Assembly (NCBI GenBank): GCA_032622095.1
Contig: CP136061.1
Span: 60,812,627-60,876,626 of the forward strand
DNA from: Siphonodentalium dalli
Lineage: Eukaryota > Mollusca > Scaphopoda > Gadilida > Siphonodentaliidae
Length of the DNA stretch: 64,000 nucleotides
Direction: 5' to 3'
A program made the translations under genes and the position numbers. Below the pieces are notes generated by a model. That model ran no database searches. It was not told where the DNA came from and saw only the letters and a program-made list of their open reading frames with translations. This document shows positions 11,011 through 22,302 of the stretch, piece by piece (the first letter of the stretch is position 1; the number at the start of each line of letters is the position of its first letter).

Positions 11011-11972
11011 GGGTGTCACCCCTACCCCCTGAATCCTGAATACCAGATAAAATAGTTATTCGACACTAATATGATAATTATCACACACTTGCTGACGTAA
11101 TGGTCATACATTCAACATATCAAGATGTATGATACTAAATTAAATCAAAATATGCCATTTTGGCCTAAAAAACAATCAAATTTTGAACAAATGGTGCTAT
11201 AAAAGCTGCACATCAGCCTTGTTGTGAATCCTGATTACCGGTTAAATGAGCATATGAATCCCGAGTACCAGTTAACAGAGGGGTGTGAATCCTGATTACC
11301 GGTTAAAATGGGCATATGAATCCAGAGTACCAGTTAACATTGGGGTATGGATCCTGAATACCGGTTAAAATGGGCATATGAATCCCGAGTACCTGTTAAT
11401 ATAGGGGTATGGATCCCGAATACCTGTTAAAATGGGCGTATGAATCCCGAGTAACAGTTAACAGAGAGGTGTGAAATCTGAATACCGGTTAAAACGGGCA
11501 TATGAATCCCGAGTACCAGTTAACATAGGGGTATGGATCCTGAATACCGGTTAAAATGGGCATATGAATCCAGAGTACCTGTTAACTTATGGGTATGGAT
11601 CCTGAATACCGGTTAAAATGGGCATATGAATACCGAGTACCAGTTAACATAGGGGTGTGACTCCTGAATACCGGTTAAAATGGGCATATGAATCCCGAGT
11701 ACCAGTTAACATAGGGGTATGGATCCTGAATACCGGTTAAAATGGGCATATGAATCCAGAGTACCAGTTAACATAGGGGTGTGGATCCTGAATACCGGTT
11801 CAAATGGGCATATGAATCCAGAGTACCTGTTAACATAGGGGTGTGGATCCTGAATACCGGTTAAAACTGGCGTATGAATCCCAGTACCAGTAAAATCCTG
11901 AATACCGCCTGGAAATGACCTGAATCCCGCGTACCAAAAGGGAGGAGAGGGGGTGACACCGACACCCCATAC
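11011..11972. repeat. Minisatellite of ~61-bp dimeric units, bracketed by an inverted repeat
   Basis: From 11222 to 11895 about eleven units alternate two related half-units: one with CTGAATACCGGTTAAAATGG and one with CCGAGTACCAGTTAACATAG, each beginning GAATCC. The halves are clearly homologous, so this is a dimer of a ~30-bp ancestor. On the left, GGGTGTCACCCCTACCCCC (11011-11030), and on the right, GGGGGTGACACC (11949-11960), form an inverted pair bracketing the array. Minus-strand frames here repeat with the units and are not genes. Confidence 0.85.
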
Positions 11973-13100
11973 AGGTAGTTCGTATGTCCTGATGTTCCGT
12001 CGCAACAAATGTACGCGCATCATACATATAGTATCGCGAATTGTGGTTCTGTAGAAACAACGTGTAGCAGGAATAAGGTTATGTGGATGTGACGCAAACG
12101 GCAGATGGGTTGGAAAGCGTACAAGTGAGATTGTATATAACAGCGCATGTGATAATAATTACTACTGTGAACGAGAAATGAAGCCGATTTAAACTACAAA
12201 CCATAAATACACACGCAGCTGTACGGCTAGATCGTCATTAAATGGCGTATCACTAAATATAACCGATAGTGTCTATGTATATCGCATTGTGATCTTTGAT
12301 AGTACTCTCAAGTGGTCGCTCAGGGTCGCATGCAGATTGGATCTCACAAAGGGAAAACATAGCAGAAAGAGAAATAGTTATTTATCACAAAGACTTGTAT
12401 CGTTTTTGTGTGTGGAGTGTGTCGGTCATAGCTGTCGGAACTAAGACAATAAAGCCTGTGAATTGATGGAACAACGTTTCTGTCGACGAAATTGAATCCC
12501 GAGTTAAGGAGGCGCTGGTGTAGGCAATTTGGTTCCACTCTCTGAGATTAACTCATTTTCTCACAGCTGGAAATTCAAAAGACTTGCTGCAAATGAAGTA
12601 GATTAGTGAGAATGTAGTCTAGTTTAACTAAATGCCCCATATCGCAATGTATGCTTTTCTCGATCATCATTTATATGAGAAAAGCAAGGTACCAGTAGTG
12701 GAGTTCGAGTCCCATTAATCCAAAGTGCAATGATACATAGTATTTATTAGATGTATATCATAATTTCATGCTTTTACTTATTTGCTTATGGCATATGAGA
12801 TGCGTTGTTTTGTGTGTAAAATATGCCATGACTAATTTCTCGTATCTTGTCATATAAGCGGCTCCTCTGTGGGCCAAGCAAGTACATCTATAAACATGTA
12901 TATAATAACTCATAACAGTTTGTTTCACTTTGATTTCTAACCTTCAGGAGGGGGTTGTCAAATTGTGGTAAAACGAACTACTGTATGATACATCTTCTCT
13001 GAATTATATGTACTGTTGAAAGTCAGAGGGGAGATAATTCATGTGGTATGTTTTTGAGCAGAACAATATTTAAAAAAAATAACTTAAATTGAACTTGATC
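11973..13100. other. No gene recognised
   Basis: Unassigned. A GTTCGAGTCCC word at 12689-12699 resembles a pol III B box, but no A box or cloverleaf is found. 13015-13085 shares words (GGGGAGATAATTCATG, TTTTTGAGCAGAA) with 46.31-46.37 kb and is old repeat flank. Confidence 0.5.
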
Positions 13101-13358
13101 TCAACCATTTCTATGCTAAATACTAACTGACGAGTAGTTCTCTAAGGAAATGTTCACATAGGTCGTTTGTGGAACTAATTATCTGAACATTTCCCACCAA
13201 TGCTGAATATGAATCATTCTGTAATCCTGACTTGTATTATCTGTTTTTCTGTCTGCCGGCTGCATTTATTAACTAAAAATCCCTGCAAAGGAATAATAGA
13301 CGATTCCAATTGATACTTGTATATACTTGATTGGGATAATACGTACAGAAAGGGTTAA
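13101..13358. mobile_element. TTAACC-ended MITE (family with GACGAGTAGTT)
   Basis: The left end TCAACCATTTCTATGC (13101; first T mutated from TTAA) and right end CAGAAAGGGTTAA (13346-13358) are both present. Inside are TGACGAGTAGTT, TTATCTGAACATTTCCCACC and GGAATAATAGACGATTCC, which recur in the copies at 45.98, 56.63, 59.21 and 61.35 kb. It is noncoding. This is the copy that best defines both ends of the family. Confidence 0.7.
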
Positions 13359-13869
13359 TCGTTATGGGACGTAGATGTCGACAAAGACTACACGACGTGT
13401 CACGTATGTACAGATGTCAGACGACTTCTCTAGTTGTCATGTCGGGAAATACGTCATAATTTTCTCCAAACTGGCGTCAAGATGTCTCACATTAAAGTGA
13501 GTATTCATAATATTTGTAGATAGCCGAGGGTTCACTCCCTTCATACTAGTATTTTCCTGCCAGTCCGGGGGGGGGGGGGCGGTGTAGTAGTGTGCACAAT
13601 GTTTTACGTTATTTGGTATATATGACAACCCATTTGTCATGTTGGCATAAACCATTTGCCATGTTGGCATAAACATAAAACACAGTGAGTATTCATCATT
13701 TTTACAGACAAAAATTACTCCAAAAAGAAACAGAAAGCGAATGAGCTAATAATTTGCTACTTTAGTATGCACCCCGTCCCCTCATGAATATGCCTTTTGG
13801 GAATATATATGTGTTCAAGTGACTTGGATCACCATTTTAGCGTTTGTGTAATTGTACGCCAAAATCTCC
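13359..13869. other. No gene recognised; G homopolymer
   Basis: Contains a run of about 12 G at 13567-13578 and a short direct repeat (CATTTG-CATGTTGGCATAAAC, 13632-13674). Otherwise unassigned. Confidence 0.5.
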
Positions 13870-14310
13870 TGTATGGCCACAACAAATTTCATTTGGCCAA
13901 ACTTGTGGCCAAAGTTTATTTTACACCAGAATCGGAAATCTAATTCAAGAACACAAATTGATTTTGTAACGGGATCGACATGAGAATAAAATTTATAGTA
14001 TGATCATCTGCTAATTGACTACGTGATACAGCTTAGTGGGTAACAGGGCAATCATGGCAGTGCACTACCAAACAATGTAATAAGATAGTAATGAGGATTA
14101 AAACTAATTAATCCTTTGTCTAATCACGGTATTTGATGGTATGTACATAAATAATAGAATGTTATATGTTAAATAAAACAAAAATATTCATTAATTGTGA
14201 GACCAGAAAATGAGTATTTAATTTGATCAAAGTGATTTTTAATGTGGCTAAAAAGAATCAGAATTGGCCAAAATGTTGCCAAATGTTTTTTCGGCCCAAT
14301 GTGAAAACTG
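13870..14310. repeat. Dispersed repeat A, first copy
   Basis: Aligns by eye with 21841-22302: shared words include AACAAATTTCAT-TGGCCAAAC, TCGGAAATCTAATTCAAGAA, CTCATCTGCTAATTGA-type sequence, CATGGCAGTGCACTA and AATCCTTTGTCT. The right end reads CAATGTGAAAACTG. The 124-codon minus-strand frame that starts in this area is accidental. Confidence 0.7.
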
Positions 14311-15322
14311 CATTTTTGCAGTAACCTGGATGAGTTGTTGTGATAGCTCCCTATTCTAATAACTTGCTGATATCTTTGGAAAATGTAGAACAAAAACGAA
14401 TATTGAAATTGGCTGGCTTGATATCTTACCGCCATTTTCGAGCAAATTATGACGTATGTTATCGCCACTGAGCCATAGAGACAAATATATAAACATCGGG
14501 ATTCAATGAGAGAAAGCCCGTTCCTAACACGAACGTCATCCACGCAGTCCGCATTGAATTAAATCTGACGTTAAGCGGGAGTGATTTACTTGATACCGTG
14601 AGCCAATGCAAGGTCTTCATATATAGCTAGTTACCACCATGGGAATAGTGGGATTGATTCTGATCAAACGCTTCGACACAAATATATCATATAGCCTGCA
14701 GTATTACCACACTTGTAGATTAGTTGAGAGAGTTTTATGTCTTTTCGAGCAAATGTAACCCATTCAACAATCGGGGCCCATTAACAAGTCGAGAAAGAAC
14801 GATTAGGGAATAAAATGCCGTGAAATTGAGGGTTCTATTCTCAGATACCAGGACATGTATTTTGCATTTAAATTGCAGGAAAAGCTATTTCCTACTATAT
14901 TCGCTTCATGAGATAGAACACCCATCATTTCAATGTTTTTTTTGCTGGATTGCACTTATGACCCGAATATCTTTGGTGAAAGACACAATCAACTTAAAAA
15001 ACAACCAGCTTTCAATTTCGAACGAGGGTCAGTCAACAGCCTGACATATAAGTACTCATTTATCTTGAAAATGCAGCCCCTGTTTTGACGTTCATCAAGG
15101 GAAAAACCGAAGAGACGACCACAACAATAATACTTAGTTCATTAAATACTCGTAGATGAGTAGTTCCTTCGAAAAGTTTGAGATAATAAGTCTCCAGTGA
15201 TTGTTTTGTATTACATTTAACATTCTTTGAATGAAAGGTTAACCCACATACATCCAGCTCGTGAAAACATCAGGGACATGCCACAAACTACGGTCGAGAT
15301 TATTTGCAGTTTGAAGAGGATC
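14311..15322. other. No gene recognised
   Basis: Unassigned AT-rich sequence. Confidence 0.5.
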
Positions 15323-15661
15323 TTAAAGTGATATGAAACACTCCGGTAGGGTGATCAAATATAAACGGAGAATACTCTTGTTCAAAGTTGTTGTTTTTAC
15401 AAAATATTATATCCAAATTGACAACACACATCGTCATTCGTATATATTAATTAAATACAGAGACTCTCGATGGCAAAATAGTTTTCGCTAGTTTATCGCC
15501 GATAGATGCGTCCCGAATCGAGTAGTAAATATTTACAATTGAGCATAGTTCAGACGATGTTTTCTATGGAGTGGTAACGTCGATCTGCTTCATATATTCG
15601 GCGATGTTAGTAGAATGTTACATTCCCCCAGTTGGCATAGCACCTGAATACTAACTTATCA
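15323..15661. repeat. Dispersed repeat B, first copy
   Basis: Closely related to 34791-35167. Shared words include AACACTCCGGTAGGGT, GACTCTCGATG, TTAGTTTATCGCCGAT-type sequence, GTCCCGAATCGAG, GTTCAGACGATGTTTTCTAT, TTCGGCGATGTTAGT and TGAATACTAAC/TGAGTACTAAC. Noncoding; class not identified. Confidence 0.75.
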
Positions 15662-16397
15662 GCTTCACACCCGAACAAATACATAATATGTCTTTAAATA
15701 ATATATATAAATCATTACATGATTCAAAATTGAACGAAATCAAAGCAAAAGATACAAATCAGACAGTAGATGCAATGCGGCCATTCCTGATAACCAGATC
15801 TACAGAAAAAGTTGGCAGGACGAACATGAAATAATTGGCGTGTGTACGAATTCTGATATACTTCTACCAGTGTTAATCTATAGAGGGCTATCTGTAGAAA
15901 GATTTGCAGCGATCAGAAGCGATTGTTTTGCATTTAGCATACTGACTCCCATGCAATGCAGTGAGTGGATTGTTGATATGAGGATCTTGGTATTGCATGA
16001 ATGCTAACCATCCTTTAGGCGGAGTTCATGTGGGAATGCTCAAGCTTTCTGGGGGGTTTCACATCTGATGTCGGCGAGGAAGCTATCGTTAAACTTTCGA
16101 TGACTGAATACTTGATAATGGTGAGCTACTTTGTGGTTCCCATTGATTCATTGGTGGGGCGTGTTCGGTTGATAAGTTAAACAACTACTTGTTGAACTTA
16201 CGACCTTAATCGTACAAACGAATACTCCTTTATAATACCTGTTCACATTCTGAATTCAACTATTATAGTTATATTTGACTATTACCAGTGGACAGAAAAA
16301 TTGCACTCTTACCAATATTGCAACATATGAACAGTCTCCAGATAACAATTTAAACAAATTGAATGTCAATTGACTTTCTTATCAACTACCATCATGA
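15662..16397. other. No gene recognised; possibly upstream LINE remains
   Basis: Lies directly upstream of a LINE C-terminus in the right orientation, but no conserved reverse-transcriptase motif can be read, so any ORF2 body here is too decayed to claim. Confidence 0.4.
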
Positions 16398-17100
16398 TGG
16401 TCCGGGACACTTAAACCACCAATGTTTTATTCCAGCGGCAAAAGGAAAGCTAACATTCTGTTATGCAGACTCCGAAATAAATGCAGCGATTTGAATGGTG
16501 ACAAATGTAAAAATCACTTAATAAGTAAACCTGAATGTAGTTGTGGCTACCTAAACGAGGACGCTGATCATTACTTTTTCACTTGTCCCTTTTATAAAAG
16601 AGAAAGGGCAAACCTCGAAGAAAAAATAGTGCGAATTGGACTATATCAAATACATGTTACCGATCTACTTTGTGGATCAGTCTCACTTTACAATGAAGGA
16701 AATTACCAATTGTTCGCAGCTGTCCAAAAAGATATTATAAACTCATTGCGATTTGGCGATGAATAGATGCATTACATTTAGTGAACATTACCAGTCGTAT
16801 ATTAACTTAAATCGAGAACAACATGCATTAAACATAAACATATGATATAAACCTATCTCCCCTTACCCCATACCAATCTTGAACATTCCATATTGTATTT
16901 GTGTGTTTTGTCAGAATTTTTGTTTTGTGTTCAACATTTATCCATTTAAATTTTTCTTCTGTGCACCACCATCTTTTTCCTGAGGAAAGGAGCTCCACCT
17001 AAGTTGCTATAACTTGTGCTCCATTCCCCATTCGTTCATCCTACATTAGTTTGTTATAAATAAATTTGTTTGAAATGTATATATGGGATGCTCAATAAAA
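16398..17100 (+). mobile_element. LINE 3' end: ORF2 C-terminal zinc-knuckle region and 3' tail
   Basis: An open frame (16398-16766; first Met at 16422) ends in a typical LINE ORF2 C-terminus. LLCRLRNKCSDLNGD is followed by ECSCG, then DADHYFFTCPFYKRERANL, giving a Cys-X-Cys...His...Cys arrangement seen after the reverse transcriptase/RNase H part of many invertebrate LINEs. The frame is closed upstream by a TGA at 16395, so only about 120 codons of what is normally a ~1000-codon protein remain. The tail has a stem-loop (16989-17022) with the same layout as the GGGGC-type tails elsewhere in the window and ends near AATAAAATATGAAACAAC. A 5'-truncated insertion is likely. Confidence 0.8.
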
Positions 17101-17314
17101 TATGAAACAACAATACCATCATGATTAGTCATTCATTTGCATGGATCGAGAAACGTTACATCGTCACAAATACAAACATGGTACCCAATTAGTGTAACAC
17201 TGATTTTGAATCATTTGAATCATGAAATATCACTTTGAAATATAACTCTTTTAACTAATTCACAAAAAGCTAAATAGTCTGATATGTGTACTCCCTATGA
17301 ATCGACCACTTTGA
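17101..17314. other. Unassigned sequence
   Basis: Short gap between the LINE tail and a TTAA element; nothing recognised. Confidence 0.5.
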
Positions 17315-17748
17315 TTAACCCTTTCAGTGCCAGGGGCCGATCTCATCGGCCCTAATTTACGGTCTGTAAAATCGGCCCTAAATAAATTAAGCATATAGCT
17401 ATAGCGAATTTAAAAACAAACTGGATAAAACCTTAGGGGCATGTTATAACTCAAAACTATCACCAAGTATTCATAGTAATAATTTTGATAACCATGAAAA
17501 AAAAGATTCCCTGGCACTAAACCTACAAGATAAGTTTGTTAAAGAATATAAGAAAAAATTATTAAAATTATAAAAAATTGTAAAAACTAATAACAAATGA
17601 TGAAAAATTGTTAGGCCAGTGCATTTTCTTATATATGCGAGTCGACCATAGCGAGGCGACCTATGGTCGACTCGCATATATAAGAGAATGCATTGGCACA
17701 GGGTATATGGGTTGATACAAAAATCGGACCTGGCACTGAAATGGTTAA
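17315..17748. mobile_element. TTAA-ended foldback MITE (TTAACCCTTTCAGTGCC family) with hairpin module
   Basis: The left end TTAACCCTTTCAGTGCCAGG (17315-17334) is mirrored by CCTGGCACTGAAATGGTTAA (17729-17748), giving TTAA on both sides. Near the right end lies the hairpin module (17615-17699) with CTTATATATGCGAGTCGACC and its inverse. Upstream of the module is an AT-rich spacer (GTTAAAGAATATAAG-AAAAAATTATT) that also occurs in the elements at 38.3 and 54.6 kb. The inner left part GGGCCGATCTCATCGGCCCT is itself a small hairpin. No coding capacity. Confidence 0.85.
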
Positions 17749-18608
17749 AGGAATGGCACGCCCAATTTTATTCGCGTTGATATTCGCCTGCGTTGAATGT
17801 GTACTCGCCACTTGAGTTGATACTATATTAGGAAAATAAGCGCCATTAGAATGCGTCTGGTCGCGAACATTTCCACATGATGCCACTAATGACGAACAAT
17901 GAAATGCTAGCCACGTTCTATTGTCCGGGATGGGACATTCCGTTGATTACTAGCGTCCCTTGAAGAGCTCTCCCGTGGATGTAGGGTCGTAATTAATTAG
18001 CGTCCTGACCACATTCCGCCTAAGTGAAACTGGTCCTCAATAATGCGTTTTACGACTTGTCATGACTTGGGTATGGAGATAGAATGTGTGGATTGGGAAC
18101 AACAGTCAGCAGAGAATATTGAGTAGCAAACTGCGTCATATAATATCGGATATTCCCAACAGAAACACGACGTGCCCATTATTTCCTTATTTCGTTAAAA
18201 ATCTATAAAAGGTTCCCGGTTATTTGTACGCGGTTGACGATATATAAAATAAAAATAGTGTGCTCAATGTATCATTAGATATCCATGATTGTCACTTGTG
18301 ACGCATGATAATAAAATCGCTCGTTTTAGCGAGAAATAGATGAAACTGTGCGGACGTTGCCGGAATTAAACATCCCGAAACGCCCGGCGATCTTTTTTGG
18401 GACTCGAATGTATTTTCCGGCGGTCTGTCCGCAAGGAAAACACGTTTGTATAGTTCACAACCAGGAGGTTGTCCAATTAGGAAGAATTCCGCCGCCTCTG
18501 GACAATACAGATCGAGTATTCGAGCCATCGGCTTCAAGCCGACAATTCATCTATTTTTTTTTGGACAATTATAATGGGAATGTGCGTGTTAGATTTAGTT
18601 TTCGGCCG
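17749..18608. other. No gene recognised
   Basis: Contains open frames of 80-90 codons on both strands between 18290 and 18620, overlapping one another and without motifs. Not supported as genes. Confidence 0.45.
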
Positions 18609-18749
18609 TGCCCTAAATAATCGACTCCTTAACCACAGCAGTATTATGGGTAACTTTTCAGGATTTAGTCGTAAATATGGCTTGTTGCCATTGGTCGGAA
18701 AGCTCTCACCGAGAGCTTTCCGATGAATGGCAACAAGCCATATTTCCGG
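18609..18749. mobile_element. Mariner-like foldback MITE, ends lost
   Basis: Near-copy of the middle and one arm of the element at 59580-59799: AACCACAGCAGTATTATGGG, TTCAGGATTTAGTCG, AATATGGCTTGTTGCCAT, then the inverted pair GGAAAGCTCTC/GAGAGCTTTCC around 18698-18722 and the inverse arm. The terminal CAGTAATGCC is eroded at both sides. Confidence 0.75.
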
Positions 18750-19565
18750 TGTTAACAGTGTTAACGTTTCGGCCAAATTCACTGAATTGAAGCCTGCAGG
18801 CCATACCAGTGATGTTTACCCAGCTAGATTGACACCAGTTGATCACGAAAATGCAAGAAACATCATAGGTCATGTGTTTACTTTTTAAAATAAATCCCCA
18901 AGTGTACGACAGGGCTATCACACAGCCAAATTTGATCTGGCAGCTATAGTTAAATAAATTTCCCGCTCACAAAAATCCATTCCCCCATTCATTCACCAGT
19001 TTAAATTATTTAGATATGATGTACAAATTAAAAATAAACGCGATGTCATCCTTTAATAACGTGTCGCATGTATCAGGTGAAGGTCATTCTTCGGTTACCT
19101 TCACCTTTAGCATTCCACGGTGTACTCGCTCCCCGACTCTATATATAGAACACATTTAGCTCCCTGTTCCATTATCGTCGACTCCCGATGCGATGGTGTT
19201 CCCAACACCGGACATGAGAGGAGCGGAGCTACCGAATTTATCCAGTACATTATTCGATGTTTCTGAGATTCTGTCACTCCTGAAATAATTTTCTGAACAT
19301 TGATCATGGCATCGGTAGTCGATTCGTGCTGCTCATCATGGTACTGGGGATGCAGATGGCGACACAAAGCCCGAACGTACCATGTCGGATTCGAACCCCC
19401 GACCACGTCGAATGTATATATAGCTCGGAGGTCGGCCCACAATTCTGCTGAGTTATTACCATCTACTGGATTGAATCCTGAATCTTCCTACAGGATGGAA
19501 CCCTGAATACACCTTTCACCCTTTGATGGCGGGAGCTGCGCTGGTTCTTAAATATAATGTTCCAG
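18750..19565. other. No gene recognised; tRNA-like fragment only
   Basis: A minus-strand word GGGGGTTCGAATCC at about 19385-19398 resembles a tRNA T arm, but the flanking stem does not pair in the standard register and no acceptor or anticodon arm follows. At best an old SINE fragment. Confidence 0.4.
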
Positions 19566-19742
19566 TTAATTATCTTATATATGCGAGTCTCCCATAGTGA
19601 GCCTCACATATATAAGAGAATGTACTGGCTTACAAGATCAAGGTAAATATTGTTAGGCCAATGTATTCTCTTATATGCGAGGCTCACTGTAGGCACAGGG
19701 TTTTCGCAAAATTTCTGGAAACTCCAGTCATGGAAGGGTTAA
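19566..19742. mobile_element. TTAA-ended foldback MITE (CATGACTGGAG family), left part shortened
   Basis: Contains two hairpin modules with TCTTATATATGCGAGTC and ATATAAGAGAATG, joined by GGCTTACAAGATCAAGGTAA. The right end is complete: TTTTCGCAAAATTTCTGG then CTCCAGTCATGGAAGGGTTAA at 19722-19742. The second module has lost most of its 3' arm. The left side begins at GTTAATTATCTTATATATG, so the outer left arm is missing. Confidence 0.75.
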
Positions 19743-21840
19743 TTATGGTAATATGGTCGCAGCAAGCCGAATCGCATCTATATGCATCACCACTTTATAT
19801 AATGTGCACACATGTATACGTTAAATAGCATCGCAGAAAGGCAAATGTTAAAACGCTGAACTAAATTTCATGAAAGTAATCGAAAATCAGATCAAAAGAA
19901 GGAAACCAAGAGCAGTGATGATAGCGAAGCATTGGATACACACAGATACCCTCAGATGTCTGAGATGGATCGCCGCACAATGTCTTCAACTAACAAATTA
20001 TTCTCATTCTGCTCCATCTGAAAAAGTCGTTACGTGTGGTCCCATATAAAACCACCAACAGTGGGATATGAGAAATTGCTTTACGATTGTGGCTTTCTTT
20101 TATACTTGGCATGGTTCTCGATTTTGTGGGCCACACTTCCTGGCTAGACGGGGAATCGCTAGGGATCGCGGGATACATATACTTGTCTAATATTTTCATA
20201 CGTATGTCGATGTAAAAATGTATCAAATCTTCCGTCACCAGCGCATAATTTCATATATATATTTTTGAACTACTTTAGGATTTGAATAAGTATTGCATTA
20301 TACATGCATCTTGGGGTAAGTTGGTTGACTTCCAAACAGGGAGAGATAGAGAACGACAGAGAGAGCCGAGATGAAGTAAATAGTTGGCAGAATGTTGCCA
20401 TGGATATATCATTACATGCACATTTTATGCGCGGCAAATACATGTACATTAATGAGAATATAGGGTCGGATCGGGCGCTAAAGGCTGCATCGTGTGCAAC
20501 GATCCCTACCGGGGCGAAGAACTCACGAGTTTGGCACAAGTTCGTTGTTAAATTATAAAGACTTGGTAGATCGATTCGACAACGGCTTATTGCGAGCTCC
20601 GCGTGTATAATGTTTCGCTGAATCTTGGTATGCATGGGCATTGGGGGTTTTATTTATAGAAATGGTAATTTTTGGGACGGATTAAAAGTCGAACTGCGAC
20701 CCGGATGCCGATTCCGGTAAAAGGTGTAGTTGGGAATTCTGGTGAGATGCATGAGAAACCTTCAGTGATAAGCCGTATATAATTGTTGTAATAATTTGAA
20801 GGATTAGTTGTTTTAACGGAATTATAAGTTGGTCATCGTGAAACCAATATATTCTATATTTACAATCATGGGTATATAATATATGATCTTGAGCGCGTTA
20901 CCATTTCTGACATTGGTTTTCTTGTAATATATAGTCTGTAAAATGCATGCAAGCCGTACCACTTCCTGGAAGCACACGTGAGCTCAGACGAGTGCAATAA
21001 AGGCGCTGGGTGAGACAAATTGACATAAACGCAGTGAGTCGGGAATTGGATAAAATGTCTGCCATTAATATCATCAAACCAATCGACCAATTACCATTCT
21101 GGAACTGTTCCCCTCGACCCCAAGTCTGGACGACAAGTCCACGAGAGAAAGTCGATTATGAATCCAATTCGCCGTGATACGACGACCGGCTATTAGCCTG
21201 TCCTGCTAATTTCGCAGCTTAGAGAGCATTGTGACGTCATTAACAGTTCCCGCCTACCCGATGTTGATGCGGACGACATACTAATCAAAGAACAATGTTC
21301 TCCCTAGTAACATGCTATCGTAATTAGGTTCAACACGCGACAAATTATGGCCAACGATTTCCCGGGACTGTGAACGGAAGCACGACCTGTACCTACGTTA
21401 TTGTCATGAATAATTTCTGCGTACACATATATGCATTAGTGTCATCTATTATTAGATTACCACCAGTGGGATTAAGTTCTTGGTTCTGATTGTAGCTTAA
21501 GTTGGTGCTATTTGGTTCAGGAAAGAGTTGATGCCACTGACTTACATTTATAGTACACACATATTGCCTGCCTTGAGTTGGAATATAGCTAGATCATGCC
21601 ACGAATCTCTACGCTGGTTAACACCCGTAGAGATCATATTCCACCAGTGCAAGACCTGGGAACTTGTTGATGCACTGACCCCTTTTGACAGGGAAGTTTA
21701 TAACATTGAACAAACAAGGCAAGGAATACACTTCTTTGTTTTTTTGTATATACATATATTACACTGGTATTATGCGGTTTGTTTGCATATTGCATGCATG
21801 GATGTGTGTGCTTTTTGCAATAAATAAACGGAGCTCGGAT
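19743..21840. other. No gene recognised
   Basis: About 2.1 kb without a supported feature. Overlapping frames on both strands at 20270-20641 (84 and 123 codons) are mutually exclusive and lack motifs. Confidence 0.5.
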
Positions 21841-22302
21841 CAGAGTTCACGCTGACATAGGCCAAATTGTCCAATGGCCAATTTTTATTTCGAAAATGCC
21901 AAAAACAAATTTCATGTGGCCAAACTTTTCCAAAAAAATCGGAAATCTAATTCAAGAACCCATATTGATATTATAACTGGAGCGACATGAGTATCAAATT
22001 TATAGTGTGAGCATCTGCTAATTGATTACGGGATACAGCTTAATGGATAACAAATGCAACTCATGGCAGTGCACTATCAAACAATGTAATAAAACAGTAA
22101 TGATGATTAACACCAATGAATCCTTTGTCTGTCATAAGGATGAATGGTAGATGGTGGGTCGTGGTATGTTGTCAAGTATCAATGGTGCATGGGATTAACT
22201 AAGTCTAGACACGGAACAGAAAATGAGGATTTGATTTGGCCAAAAAAATCAGAATTGGCCAAACAATTGGCAAAAAGATGTACCGGTCCAACGTGAACAC
22301 TG
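21841..22302. mobile_element. Dispersed repeat A, second copy, with short inverted ends
   Basis: Related to 13870-14310 across its length. In this copy the ends CAGAGTTCACGCTG (21841) and CAACGTGAACACTG (22289-22302) are inverted versions of each other, so the family is probably a nonautonomous DNA element. Several GGCCAA/TTGGCC words sit near both ends. The 8 bases flanking each side are not a convincing duplication, so the superfamily is left open; hAT is one possibility. Confidence 0.65.

Noticed and set aside
12675-12705. Pol III B box GTTCGAGTCCC
   Set aside because: No A box or cloverleaf upstream; a single 11-base word is expected by chance.
19375-19442. Minus-strand tRNA gene suggested by GGGGGTTCGAATCC
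   Set aside because: The T stem does not pair in the standard register and no anticodon or acceptor stem can be drawn.
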